Assembly: GCA_017506845.1 (NCBI GenBank) | Contig: JAFVMP010000008.1 | Span: 1 to 11,906, forward strand | Reading direction: 5' to 3' | DNA: 11,906 nucleotides | From: Campylobacter sp. | GTDB taxonomy: Bacteria; Campylobacterota; Campylobacteria; Campylobacterales; Campylobacteraceae | Part shown: positions 1-7,167 of the stretch, in pieces | Numbering within the stretch: the stretch's first letter is position 1 | How the letters are laid out: each line of letters opens with the position of its first letter | Translations under genes and position numbers: made by a program | The notes under the pieces: generated by a model | What the model was told of the DNA's origin: nothing | The model's database searches: none | What the model saw: only the letters and a program-made list of their open reading frames with translations

Positions 1-56
1 CTATAAAAGATTATCTACCAGCAATAAAAAGAATTTATAATAGTGAGTTTAAATAA
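1..56 (+). CDS. hldD: C-terminal end of probable ADP-glyceromanno-heptose 6-epimerase (partial)
   Basis: An open frame enters from the left edge; its first complete codon is at 3 and it ends IKDYLPAIKRIYNSEFK followed by TAA at 54-56. That stop overlaps the ATG of hldE (TAATG), which indicates translational coupling. HldD epimerases end in a short helix with a 'GI-x-D-Y' type sequence, and the tail seen here fits that. HldD also catalyses the step after HldE and is encoded beside hldE in other campylobacters. Only 17 residues are visible, so the name rests mainly on context. Another heptose-pathway gene cannot be excluded. Confidence 0.6.
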   Translation, partial: IKDYLPAIKRIYNSEFK

Positions 57-1432
57 TGGCTAAGGTTTTAGTAGTTGGGGATTTAATGATTGATCACTAT
101 ATCTGGGGTAGTTGTGATCGCATTAGTCCAGAGGCTCCAGTGCAAGTAGTAAATATCAAAAATGAGACTAAAAGACTTGGCGGCTGTGGCAATGTAGTAT
201 CAAATTTAATCGCTCTTGGTGCAGAAGTAGGTGTAGTAAGTGTAGTTGGCGATGATGAACTAGGGGTTGAGATTTTAGAGCTTTTAAAAAGCCGTGGCGC
301 AAAGGCTGAGTTAGTAATTAGCGAAACAGGCAGAAAATCTAGCCAAAAAAGCCGTGTAATGGTATCACATCAGCAAGTAATTAGGCTAGATACCGAGAGT
401 ATAAGTGATATAAATTGCGCTGATGAGATTGTCAGTAAATTTGCAGATATTTTAGCTAGTTATGATATTGTTTTGCTAAGTGATTATGGTAAGGGAGTAT
501 TGAGTAATTACTTAACCAAGCAGATAATATCAATTGCTAAAAATAATCATAAGATGGTATTAGTAGATCCAAAGGGTAAGGATTATAGTAAATATAAAGG
601 CGCGACACTTTTAACCCCAAATAAAAAAGAGGCAAGCGAGGCGCTAGGCTTTGGCATTGATAATGATGAGAGTCTAGAGCTAGCATTAAAAACTATGAAA
701 TTAAACTATGAATTAGAGTACTCTTTAATCACTCTTAGCGAAGATGGGATTGGGCTTTTAAGTGATAAGGTTAAGAAATTTCCAGCTCTTGCTAAAGAGG
801 TCTTTGATGTAACTGGTGCTGGTGATAGCGTACTAGCTACTTTGGGTTATTGCTTAGCTAGCAAGATGAGCATAGAAGAGGCGATAGATAATGCAAATTT
901 AGCCGCAGCAGTAGTTGTAGGTAAGGTAGGAAGTGCAGATGCAAGCTGGGGCGAAATAGAGAATCTAAAGAGTAAAAAAATTGGTTTTGAGCGTAAAATT
1001 GTCAAGCTTGATGAGCTTTTAAAGGTTGATAGAAGTGGCAAAACTTTAGTATTTACCAATGGCTGCTTTGATATTATGCATATTGGCCATATCAGCTACT
1101 TACAAAAGGCTAAAATGCTTGGCGATATATTAGTAGTAGGGTTAAATTCAGATAACTCAGTAAGAGAGTTAAAAGGCAAAGATAGGCCAGTAAATGTGCA
1201 ATATGATAGGGCTGCGATGTTGTGTGCGATGGAGTTTGTCGATTTTGTCGTGATATTTGATGAGCTAACTCCACATGAGTTAATCAAAGCAATTAAACCT
1301 GATATATTAGTAAAAGGTGCGGACTATAAAGGCAAAGAGGTCGTAGGTAGTGAATTTGCTAAAAGAGTTGAGTTAATAGAGTTTATTGAGGGCAAAAGCA
1401 CCACAAAAATAATAGAAAAAATCAAAAAATAA
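56..1432 (+). CDS. hldE: Bifunctional heptose 7-phosphate kinase / heptose 1-phosphate adenylyltransferase HldE
   Basis: A cytoplasmic two-domain enzyme (458 aa, near the usual length) of ADP-heptose synthesis. The N-terminal ribokinase/PfkB-type domain (about 1-305) phosphorylates D-glycero-D-manno-heptose 7-phosphate at C1. It shows the substrate-side GGCGNVVSN segment (42-50) and the PfkB signature DVTGAGDS (251-258), with D257 as the expected catalytic base. The C-terminal nucleotidyltransferase domain (about 325-458) transfers AMP to heptose 1-phosphate. It has FTNGCFDIMHIGH (333-345), whose HIGH at 342-345 binds nucleotide, and the GKSTTKII element (446-453) near the end. The two domains are separate proteins in some bacteria but fused here. 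The start codon overlaps the preceding stop, and gmhA follows after 9 bases, so the three genes form one operon supplying the heptosyltransferases encoded at 3274-8125. Confidence 0.97.
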   Translation: MAKVLVVGDLMIDHYIWGSCDRISPEAPVQVVNIKNETKRLGGCGNVVSNLIALGAEVGVVSVVGDDELGVEILELLKSRGAKAELVISETGRKSSQKSRVMVSHQQVIRLDTESISDINCADEIVSKFADILASYDIVLLSDYGKGVLSNYLTKQIISIAKNNHKMVLVDPKGKDYSKYKGATLLTPNKKEASEALGFGIDNDESLELALKTMKLNYELEYSLITLSEDGIGLLSDKVKKFPALAKEVFDVTGAGDSVLATLGYCLASKMSIEEAIDNANLAAAVVVGKVGSADASWGEIENLKSKKIGFERKIVKLDELLKVDRSGKTLVFTNGCFDIMHIGHISYLQKAKMLGDILVVGLNSDNSVRELKGKDRPVNVQYDRAAMLCAMEFVDFVVIFDELTPHELIKAIKPDILVKGADYKGKEVVGSEFAKRVELIEFIEGKSTTKIIEKIKK

Positions 1433-1441
1433 GAGGCTAAA

Positions 1442-1999
1442 ATGAGTATATTTACAGATGAATTAAAAGCACATCTAGAGATAGCAAATAGAGTTTTATC
1501 CATAGATGAAGCGGTGATGAGTGTAGCAAACATAGTAGTAGCAACGCTAAAAAACGGTAATAAAATCTTAATTTGTGGTAATGGAGGAAGTGCAGCTGAT
1601 GCACAACACTTTGCAGCAGAACTAACTGGTAGATATAAGAGCGAGAGAATCTCTCTTCCAGCAATTGCATTGACTACTGATACTTCAGCGCTTACTGCAA
1701 TTAGTAATGATTATGGATATGATGAAGTTTTTGCAAGACAGCTTAGTGGCGTAGGAAATAGCGGAGATTTACTAATAGGTATAAGCACAAGCGGTAATAG
1801 CAAAAATGTATTAAAAGCATTTGAGATTGCAAAACAAAAGGGCATTAAAACCATAGGATTAAGTGGCAGAGATGGTGGAGCAATGAATGAGTTATGCGAT
1901 ATAAATGTAGTTGTGCCTTCTAATGATACAGCTAGAATTCAAGAGATGCATATCTTAATAATTCACACTATTTGCGCTGCAGTAGATGGAGCATTTTAA
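1442..1999 (+). CDS. gmhA: Sedoheptulose 7-phosphate isomerase GmhA
   Basis: Phosphoheptose isomerase, 185 aa, the first committed step of ADP-heptose synthesis in the cytoplasm; it converts sedoheptulose 7-phosphate to D-glycero-D-manno-heptose 7-phosphate. It is a single SIS-domain protein with the phosphosugar-binding stretch [17 protein letters not shown] (45-61) and the STSGNSKN loop (115-122). The metal and catalytic residues known from E. coli GmhA (H61, E65, Q172, H180) line up with H56, E60, Q167 and H175 at a constant offset of five. An AAGAGG ribosome site at 1431-1436 precedes the ATG. It is the last gene of the hldD-hldE-gmhA run; the next gene on this strand has its own promoter and an unrelated function. 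Confidence 0.97.
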   Translation: MSIFTDELKAHLEIANRVLSIDEAVMSVANIVVATLKNGNKILICGNGGSAADAQHFAAELTGRYKSERISLPAIALTTDTSALTAISNDYGYDEVFARQLSGVGNSGDLLIGISTSGNSKNVLKAFEIAKQKGIKTIGLSGRDGGAMNELCDINVVVPSNDTARIQEMHILIIHTICAAVDGAF

Positions 2000-2013
2000 G
2001 GGGTCAATTTAGA

Positions 2014-2019
2014 TATAAT
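2014..2019 (+). promoter_or_regulatory. -10 box in front of hsdS
   Basis: A perfect TATAAT lies 15 bases after the gmhA stop and 23 bases before the hsdS ATG. A T-rich stretch (TTTTAAG at 1994-2000) lies upstream, as in Campylobacter sigma-70 promoters, which lack a clear -35. An AAAGGAT ribosome site (2032-2038) follows. The hsdS gene can therefore be transcribed separately from the heptose operon. Whether the promoter came with hsdS or was already at the site is not visible. Confidence 0.6.
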
Positions 2020-2042
2020 AGCACCCAATTTAAAGGATAAAA

Positions 2043-3194
2043 ATGCAAAAACCATCAAAACTAGCACAAATCCCGCAAATTCGTTTTGCAGGCTTTACTG
2101 AAGATTGGGAACAGAGAGAGTTAGGGGAGATAACATCATTAATAACTAAAGGAACGACACCTATCGATAAATCAGGAAAAGGTAAAGTAAATTTTATTAA
2201 AATTGAAAATATTAACTCTTCTAATGGAGAAATAATTCCCGAGATGAAAATCTCAGAATCAGAACATAATGGTTATTTAAAACGCTCTCAATTGCAAGAA
2301 AACGATATTTTATTCTCAATTGCAGGAACACTGGGGCGTGTGAGTATTGTTAAAACTAGTATTTTACCAGCAAATACAAATCAAGCTATCGCAATTATAA
2401 GAACAAAAGAAGGAGATTTAAACTATATTTCCACGGTATTAAAAGGTAATGCTGTTGCTGATTTTATCAAAAAAAATCCAACTATAGGAGCTCAGCCAAA
2501 TTTATCACTGGAACAAGTAGGAACTCTTGAAATTCCATATCCATCTCTTGCCGAACAAACCAAAATCGGCGAATTATTTGCAAATTTAGACAACCTCATC
2601 ACCCTTCATCAGCGTAAGTGTGATACTCTAAAAAAAGTAAAAAAATCAATGCTTCAAAAAATGTTCCCAAAAAATGGAGCATCAGTTCCAGAAATTCGCT
2701 TTGCAGGCTTTACTGACCCTTGGGAACAGCGTAAGGTTTCAGAAATGTTTAAAGTAACCCGTGGATATGTTCTTGCAGCTACTGTTACAGCGGAAAAACA
2801 GACGGAAGATACGCCATATCCAGTTTACTCATCTCAGACTAAAGATAATGGATTAATGGGATACTATAAGGATTTTTTGTACGAAGATGCAATCACGTGG
2901 ACCACTGACGGAGCTAATGCAGGAACAGTAAATTTTAGAGACGGAAAGTTCTATTGTACCAATGTTTGCGGGGTTTTACTTTCAGATAAAGTACAGGCAG
3001 ATAAGATGATTTCGGAGGCGTTAAATAATGTATCAAAAGGTTATGTGTCATATGTTGGAAATCCCAAATTGATGAACAATGTTATGGCAGATATTTCAAT
3101 TATGTTACCACTGCGACCAGAAGAGAGAGAGAACAATTGTCCAAGTTTTTCTCTAAACTCGACAACCTTATCACCCTTCAACAGTGCAAGGTAG
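2043..3194 (+). CDS. hsdS: Type I restriction-modification specificity subunit HsdS, C-terminus frameshifted
   Basis: HsdS gives the methylase/restriction complex its DNA target. Two half-repeats are visible. FAGFTEDWEQRELGE (15-29) opens target-recognition domain 1, up to about 168. The central helical spacer follows (169-210, with LDNLITLHQRK at 182-192). FAGFTDPWEQR (220-230) opens domain 2, up to about 358. A second helical spacer should follow, but after E363 the frame runs into an unrelated 20-residue tail and stops at 383 aa. The expected sequence (DNLITLQQCK and LLNKMF) lies in another frame up to 3244. The break is at a (GA)5 tract; one unit fewer gives 399 aa. No hsdM or hsdR is in the window, so partners would have to act from elsewhere. 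Gly codons are often GGA, less common in most neighbours, and no Campylobacter LOS role is known, so horizontal acquisition is likely. Confidence 0.9.
   Translation: MQKPSKLAQIPQIRFAGFTEDWEQRELGEITSLITKGTTPIDKSGKGKVNFIKIENINSSNGEIIPEMKISESEHNGYLKRSQLQENDILFSIAGTLGRVSIVKTSILPANTNQAIAIIRTKEGDLNYISTVLKGNAVADFIKKNPTIGAQPNLSLEQVGTLEIPYPSLAEQTKIGELFANLDNLITLHQRKCDTLKKVKKSMLQKMFPKNGASVPEIRFAGFTDPWEQRKVSEMFKVTRGYVLAATVTAEKQTEDTPYPVYSSQTKDNGLMGYYKDFLYEDAITWTTDGANAGTVNFRDGKFYCTNVCGVLLSDKVQADKMISEALNNVSKGYVSYVGNPKLMNNVMADISIMLPLRPEERENNCPSFSLNSTTLSPFNSAR
2077..2114 (+). repeat. hsdS half-repeat A, first copy
   Basis: A 38-base stretch at the start of recognition domain 1 that matches 2692-2729 at 34 of 38 positions by direct comparison. 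It encodes IRFAGFTEDWEQ. Such paired conserved repeats flank the variable recognition domains of HsdS and are where domains are exchanged by recombination in known shuffling hsdS systems. Confidence 0.85.
2589..2612 (+). repeat. hsdS half-repeat B, first copy (central spacer)
   Basis: A 24-base stretch encoding DNLITLHQ in the central helical spacer. It matches 3161-3184 at 22 of 24 bases, and its reading frame shows which frame the second copy should be read in. Confidence 0.85.
2692..2729 (+). repeat. hsdS half-repeat A, second copy
   Basis: Direct partner of 2077-2114 (34 of 38 bases identical), encoding IRFAGFTDPWEQ at the start of recognition domain 2. The two copies are 615 bases apart, so recombination between them would delete or exchange domain 1 plus the central spacer. 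Confidence 0.85.
3123..3132 (+). repeat. hsdS: (GA)5 dinucleotide tract at the hsdS frame break
   Basis: Five GA units (GAGAGAGAGA) lie in codons 361-364 of hsdS. With five units the frame leaves the conserved HsdS sequence. With four units the codons read Pro-Glu-Glu-Arg-Glu-Gln-Leu and join directly to the conserved C-terminal segment, ending at 3244. Short tandem repeats at such a place can change length by strand slippage, so this may be an on/off switch; it could also be a fixed loss or a sequencing error. Confidence 0.75.
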
Positions 3195-3244
3195 AAAAAT
3201 TAAAAAATATTAAAAAAGCATTGCTTAATAAGATGTTTATCTAG
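3134..3244 (+). pseudogene. hsdS: Out-of-frame C-terminal segment of HsdS
   Basis: Read from CAA at 3134, this frame encodes 36 residues: QLSKFFSKLDNLITLQQC first, then a lysine-rich helix ending LLNKMFI and a TAG at 3242-3244. It is the counterpart of the central spacer at HsdS residues 172-208 (KIGELFANLDNLITLHQRK and onward to LQKMF), so it is the true distal helical region of hsdS. It has no start codon or ribosome site of its own and would be made only if the tract at 3123-3132 changed by one unit or ribosomes shifted frame. Confidence 0.88.
3161..3184 (+). repeat. hsdS half-repeat B, second copy (distal spacer)
   Basis: This matches 2589-2612 at 22 of 24 bases and encodes DNLITLQQ, but only in the frame two bases away from the one the upstream gene is using when it arrives here. 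It is the direct evidence for the frame break. Confidence 0.85.
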
Positions 3245-3273
3245 TAATCGCAATAAACTATGATAAATTTAAT

Positions 3274-4194
3274 CTAAATAATCTGTCTAGTTAACTCTAA
3301 TGCAAGGGCTGGTTTTAGCTCTTTCATACACTCATGAGAGCCTAGCGGACAGACTCTTTTCATACATGGCATACATGGTAAATTTAGATGTGCTAGTCTT
3401 GCTTTTGGGTTATTATATGGGCTAGTTCTAGTAAAGTTAGTCGGCCCAAATAGTGCAACTGTTGGCACCTTAAAAGCAGCTGCGATATGCATTGGCCCGC
3501 TATCATTGGTTATAAAAAGCTCAAGTCCGGCAATATAGCTAACAAGCTCTTTTATTGATGTTTTAGCGCATAGATTTTTATGTGGAATTTGATTTTTGGT
3601 TAGAATTTCACTAATTTCATCACAAATCTCTTTTTCACCATTACCACCAAAGATAACTATATCAAATTTACTACTTAAGCTCATTGCTACATCGGCAAAA
3701 TAGCTTGGATACCATCTTTTAGCACTTCCATATGTAGCGCCTGGATTTAGCCCTAGTGTTGGTTTTGTATATTTTTTTGGAGTAAAATTTAACTCAAGTT
3801 CATTAGTTAAAATATCTATATTTAAAGCTTTTGCACTAAAATTTAGATAATCAACTACTAAATGATTGCTTTTATTAATTGGTTTATATACTCCACTTTT
3901 TGGAGCGTGAATAAAAAATGCTAAAGCCTTTGAGGCTAGATGGCTTCTAAAGCTGATAAATGCATCAAATTTAGGCTGGGATTTGGCTAATTTATATAGA
4001 TATGCTAGGCGGAATTTGGATTTTTTGGACTCATCTATTATGATATCGCCAAGATTAGCAAATAGTGCTGTACTAGCCGCAGAGCCAAAAAATGTTAATT
4101 TTGCATCTTTAAAATTTGCCCTAATATTTGCTATGGCAGCACTACTCATCACTCCATCGCCAAGCCATGTTGGTAGCTCAATGAATATTCTCAC
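3274..4194 (-). CDS. waaF: ADP-heptose:LOS heptosyltransferase II WaaF
   Basis: A GT9 glycosyltransferase (306 aa) that adds the second heptose to the inner core at the cytoplasmic face of the inner membrane. It shows the family start LPTWLGDGVM (7-16), with D13 at the expected catalytic-base position, and the WaaF hallmark NPGATYGSAKRWY (150-162). The donor-binding stretch NDSGPMHIAAAF (230-241) and a four-cysteine segment CMPCMKRVCPLGSHEC (274-289) follow. Translation starts at GTG (4192-4194), because the next Met is residue 16 and would remove the N-terminal motif; AAAGG precedes it at a suitable distance. The start lies inside the preceding gene (17-base overlap). It is the last gene of the waaC-waaF run and converges on hsdS, 29 bases beyond the restored hsdS stop. 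Confidence 0.95.
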   Translation of the reverse strand: MRIFIELPTWLGDGVMSSAAIANIRANFKDAKLTFFGSAASTALFANLGDIIIDESKKSKFRLAYLYKLAKSQPKFDAFISFRSHLASKALAFFIHAPKSGVYKPINKSNHLVVDYLNFSAKALNIDILTNELELNFTPKKYTKPTLGLNPGATYGSAKRWYPSYFADVAMSLSSKFDIVIFGGNGEKEICDEISEILTKNQIPHKNLCAKTSIKELVSYIAGLELFITNDSGPMHIAAAFKVPTVALFGPTNFTRTSPYNNPKARLAHLNLPCMPCMKRVCPLGSHECMKELKPALALELTRQII

Positions 4195-5200
4195 TAATAA
4201 CCTTTAGAATTTCATTTAGATTCTTTTCAGCGCTAAATTCGCGTGCTATTTCGCTATTTTTCCCTGAAATCTCTAAAAGTAGATCATGATCTGTTAGCAA
4301 AAGATTTATATACTCATCTATACTTTGATCGCTAGAATTTTTCATAACAAACTCACTACCTAAAATCTCACTAGCTCCATTTTGTTCAGTAGTAAAACAC
4401 GCACAACCATAGCTAAGTGCTTCTAAGAGTTGATTGCTAAATGAGTTATAATGCGATGGCAAAACAAATATATCAGCTGCTTCATAGTAGTGATTCATTA
4501 TAGTTTGAGATGGACGAAAAATCACCGTAACACCAAGATTTTGGGCAATTTTTCTATATTTTAAAACATCTTTATCACTACCGATAATAAGCGCATTTAC
4601 CTTAGTCTCCAAACGACTTAAAAGCTCAATAAATTCCCTAGCTCCATCAGCCCTAAAATTATCTGATACAAATAGCATAACTGGCAATTCCATATTAAGC
4701 CCAAGCTCATTGCATAAACGCATCTTGGCTCTGCCCTTTTGGATTTGCATTGGAGGTGTGATTCCTGGATAAATAGTAACTAATTTATTTGGGTCTAGAT
4801 TATAAACAGTCTCTAATCCAAAGCGAGTTAGATTTGAATTTGCTATAATTTTAGTAGCGTTTTGGACGCATTTTTTCTCAATTTGACCAGCGATAAAATT
4901 TGAAAAGCTTAAAAACCAAAATTTATAAAGCTTTTTATAAATTTTTTGTACACCATCACTAGCTAAATATATATCAGCACTATCAAATTTATCTAAACAG
5001 ATATAAAACTCATCGCCCTTTTGCTTTTTGGCTATATTATTGATTTTAAGCGGCCTCAGTAGGCTAGTTTTAGCTTTAATGCCACTATAATTTTTAGATA
5101 TAGTAGTATATTTAAGCGAATTTAAAGCAGCTTTTAAGCGCTCGATAAACCTCTGATTTTTGCTAGAAAAGCTTATTTCTAAGATTGATATATTTTTCAT
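4178..5200 (-). CDS. GT4-family glycosyltransferase, WaaG-like core glucosyltransferase
   Basis: A 340-aa GT-B fold enzyme, probably transferring glucose or another hexose from a nucleotide sugar to an inner-core heptose; the exact sugar and linkage cannot be read. The linker YPGITPP (144-150) and the second Rossmann half, with VMLFVSDNFRADGARE (174-189), LIIGSDK (204-210) and the AADIFVLPSHYNSFSNQLLEAL segment (241-262), resemble E. coli WaaG. In the usual E-x7-E phosphate/donor motif the second Glu is E260, but the first position is N252. No signal peptide is visible; basic and aromatic stretches around 88-110 could contact the membrane. It follows the waaQ-like gene after 36 bases and overlaps waaF. 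No strong ribosome site precedes the ATG. The family call is firm, the WaaG role is inferred from similarity and neighbours. Confidence 0.8.
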   Translation of the reverse strand: MKNISILEISFSSKNQRFIERLKAALNSLKYTTISKNYSGIKAKTSLLRPLKINNIAKKQKGDEFYICLDKFDSADIYLASDGVQKIYKKLYKFWFLSFSNFIAGQIEKKCVQNATKIIANSNLTRFGLETVYNLDPNKLVTIYPGITPPMQIQKGRAKMRLCNELGLNMELPVMLFVSDNFRADGAREFIELLSRLETKVNALIIGSDKDVLKYRKIAQNLGVTVIFRPSQTIMNHYYEAADIFVLPSHYNSFSNQLLEALSYGCACFTTEQNGASEILGSEFVMKNSSDQSIDEYINLLLTDHDLLLEISGKNSEIAREFSAEKNLNEILKVISENIH

Positions 5201-5236
5201 TTTTTGATTTTAACATAGCTAGGCTTATAAATTGGT

Positions 5237-6307
5237 TTATTTATTTAAATTTTGTTGATTTTGTGTAATGAAATGGTTTTTTATTTCATTTTTTATCCAG
5301 TTAATATCTAAACTATTTAAGCACTCGCTTACACCAGAATTATTACACCCTTCTAGACCGCATGGGACGCATTTTAATGAGCTTTGGATTACAGTGTGAA
5401 TACCCATTTTTTGAATCCCGCCTTTGCTTTGATAGAGGCTTTTTGATTTTGAATTATCCCATGGACCCCAAGCAGATGTATAGCTAGGCCCAAAAATAGC
5501 TATACACGGTACATCATTAGCTGCAGCCATATGCATTATAGCAGTATCGGTGCCAATATATAACTTTGATTTAGAACTTAAAAATGCCACTTCATCTAAG
5601 CTTAAATTTCCCATAAATACAATTGGATTTGAGCTACAAAGTGATAAGATATTTTTCATTTTGCTTATCTCATTTGGATTTTTATCACAGGTCAATACAA
5701 CTCTTTTGTCTAGCTCAATTTCGCAAAAATCAATAATTTTAGCTACTGCTTCATTGCTTAAACACTTATAATCAAACCTAGCCATAGGATGAATATGTAT
5801 AAAATAATCTGGCAAATTTAAATCATAATTATTAAAATATAAATTTACTTTAGTAGTGGTAATATCTTTACCTAAAGCATTAATGGCAGATAAATTTTGC
5901 ATTACGATATGGCCGTTTGGTTTGGATTCGTGAGTTATGAGTTTGTTTAGAATTTGGTTTGTGCCTTTGCGTGATACTATGGTTTTAGCTCCACTAAATT
6001 TAGCTAAGAATATCCCACGATCGCTAGCTTCAGTATTTATTACTATATCAAATTTCTCTTTTTTTAACTCTAAGGCGTATTTTAACTCAAGCCAAATTCG
6101 CTTAAATATATTAGATTTTTTGATAGTGTCTCTATCATAGATATGGATTTTATCAATTTGTGGATTATTTTGTATTACTGCTTGAGTTCCTTGATTTAGG
6201 GCAAAGTGTATAGAAGCATCAGGATAATGGGTTTTAAGATTAGCAACTAATGGCGTAGTTAAAAGCACATCGCCTATAAATCTAAATTTAATAATTAAAA
6301 TTTTCAT
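5237..6307 (-). CDS. waaQ: GT9 heptosyltransferase, probable heptosyltransferase III (WaaQ-like)
   Basis: A third heptosyltransferase-family protein (356 aa), expected to add a branching heptose to the inner core. The N-terminus KFRFIGDVLLTTPL (7-20) carries D13 at the catalytic-base position. HPMARFDYKC (173-182) resembles the WaaQ acceptor/donor loop (Pro, Arg and Lys spaced as in 'PTARxxFKCW') rather than WaaF's NPGAxYGxAKRW. GTDTAIMHMAAA (252-263) is the GT9 ADP-sugar motif, with Thr where WaaF and WaaC have Ser. Near the end is a four-Cys segment (C313, C316, C321, C329) spaced almost as in WaaF. The ATG overlaps the waaM stop by 4 bases (ATGA). A member of the family using another sugar is possible. 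Confidence 0.8.
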   Translation of the reverse strand: MKILIIKFRFIGDVLLTTPLVANLKTHYPDASIHFALNQGTQAVIQNNPQIDKIHIYDRDTIKKSNIFKRIWLELKYALELKKEKFDIVINTEASDRGIFLAKFSGAKTIVSRKGTNQILNKLITHESKPNGHIVMQNLSAINALGKDITTTKVNLYFNNYDLNLPDYFIHIHPMARFDYKCLSNEAVAKIIDFCEIELDKRVVLTCDKNPNEISKMKNILSLCSSNPIVFMGNLSLDEVAFLSSKSKLYIGTDTAIMHMAAANDVPCIAIFGPSYTSAWGPWDNSKSKSLYQSKGGIQKMGIHTVIQSSLKCVPCGLEGCNNSGVSECLNSLDINWIKNEIKNHFITQNQQNLNK

Positions 6308-7167
6308 TTGTAAATCTCTGGGTAGAACTGTTTAAATTTCTTATGCATCCAAAAATACTCATCTGGCTTGCTTTTTATCATATCTTGAGTAGCGCTACTT
6401 TGGGCTTGTGTGGCTTGTTTGATTTTATCGCCATTTAGTTGATTGATATCTATTGGGTCATAAAAGCTAATCTCATTTTTATCGCCAACTCTTTTGATAA
6501 AAGCTGGGATTATTATTGCATTAAGCTTAGCAGCAAAGATACTAGCAGCATGTGTGTGCGAGATACGATTAGAAAAAAACTCACACTCTACTCCATCTCT
6601 AATATCTACATTTTGATCAACTAAAATACCAAGAAGCCTTCTATTTTGCAATGCTTTCATAATCGCTCTTGCGCCACCACTTTTAGGAATTACTTCTATA
6701 TCAAACCTGCTTCTATTTTTACTTAAAATTCTATCCATCACAGGACTATCAAGGTTTCTGCCTACAATGCTTACAGGGCCAAATTTAGCTGCCATCACAA
6801 GGCTAAAAAGCTCCCAATTGCCATAATGTGCAGTGGTGATGATGATTGGACGATCTTTGAATTTATCTAAAATTTGAGCATTTTTAAATTCAACTTTAGA
6901 TAGAATTTGCTCTTTTGTGCTGTTTTGATTGCGTAAAAACTCCACGCCAAAGTGGGCAAAATTGCGATAAGTTTGTAAAATAATCTCTTCTATATTCTCA
7001 AATTTACACATTTTTAGATTGATTCGCATTATATTTGTATGTTTTTTATCAAATTTATAAAAGCATTTTGCAAGTAGATCAAAAAATATATTTTGAATAG
7101 CTTTTGGGGTGTAGATTGCGATAAATCTAAGCATATAATATAGCCATAAATATAAAAAATCAACCAT
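6304..7167 (-). CDS. waaM: Lipid A late acyltransferase (LpxL/HtrB/WaaM family)
   Basis: An inner-membrane acyltransferase (287 aa) that adds a secondary acyl chain from acyl-ACP to Kdo-lipid A. An N-terminal hydrophobic anchor (about 1-30, rich in Leu, Tyr and Ile) is followed by the catalytic H-x4-D/E motif as HYGNWE (H114, E119). GRNLDSPVMDR (136-146), GGARAIMKAL (164-173) and LVDQN (182-186) follow, all typical of the family. A GGAG ribosome site lies 7 bases before the ATG. The gene overlaps waaC by 8 bases and the waaQ-like gene by 4, so lipid A acylation and core assembly are co-translated. Whether it is the lauroyl- or myristoyl-type enzyme is not readable. Confidence 0.93.
   Translation of the reverse strand: MVDFLYLWLYYMLRFIAIYTPKAIQNIFFDLLAKCFYKFDKKHTNIMRINLKMCKFENIEEIILQTYRNFAHFGVEFLRNQNSTKEQILSKVEFKNAQILDKFKDRPIIITTAHYGNWELFSLVMAAKFGPVSIVGRNLDSPVMDRILSKNRSRFDIEVIPKSGGARAIMKALQNRRLLGILVDQNVDIRDGVECEFFSNRISHTHAASIFAAKLNAIIIPAFIKRVGDKNEISFYDPIDINQLNGDKIKQATQAQSSATQDMIKSKPDEYFWMHKKFKQFYPEIYK

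Noticed and set aside
2000..3273. Insertion sequence or integrative element carrying hsdS
   Set aside because: I found no transposase, integrase, terminal inverted repeats or obvious target duplication around the gene.
3983..4207. Plus-strand open frame of 74 codons opposite waaF
   Set aside because: It lies wholly on the antisense strand of waaF and its overlap with the GT4 gene, with no recognisable protein features; it is a shadow frame.
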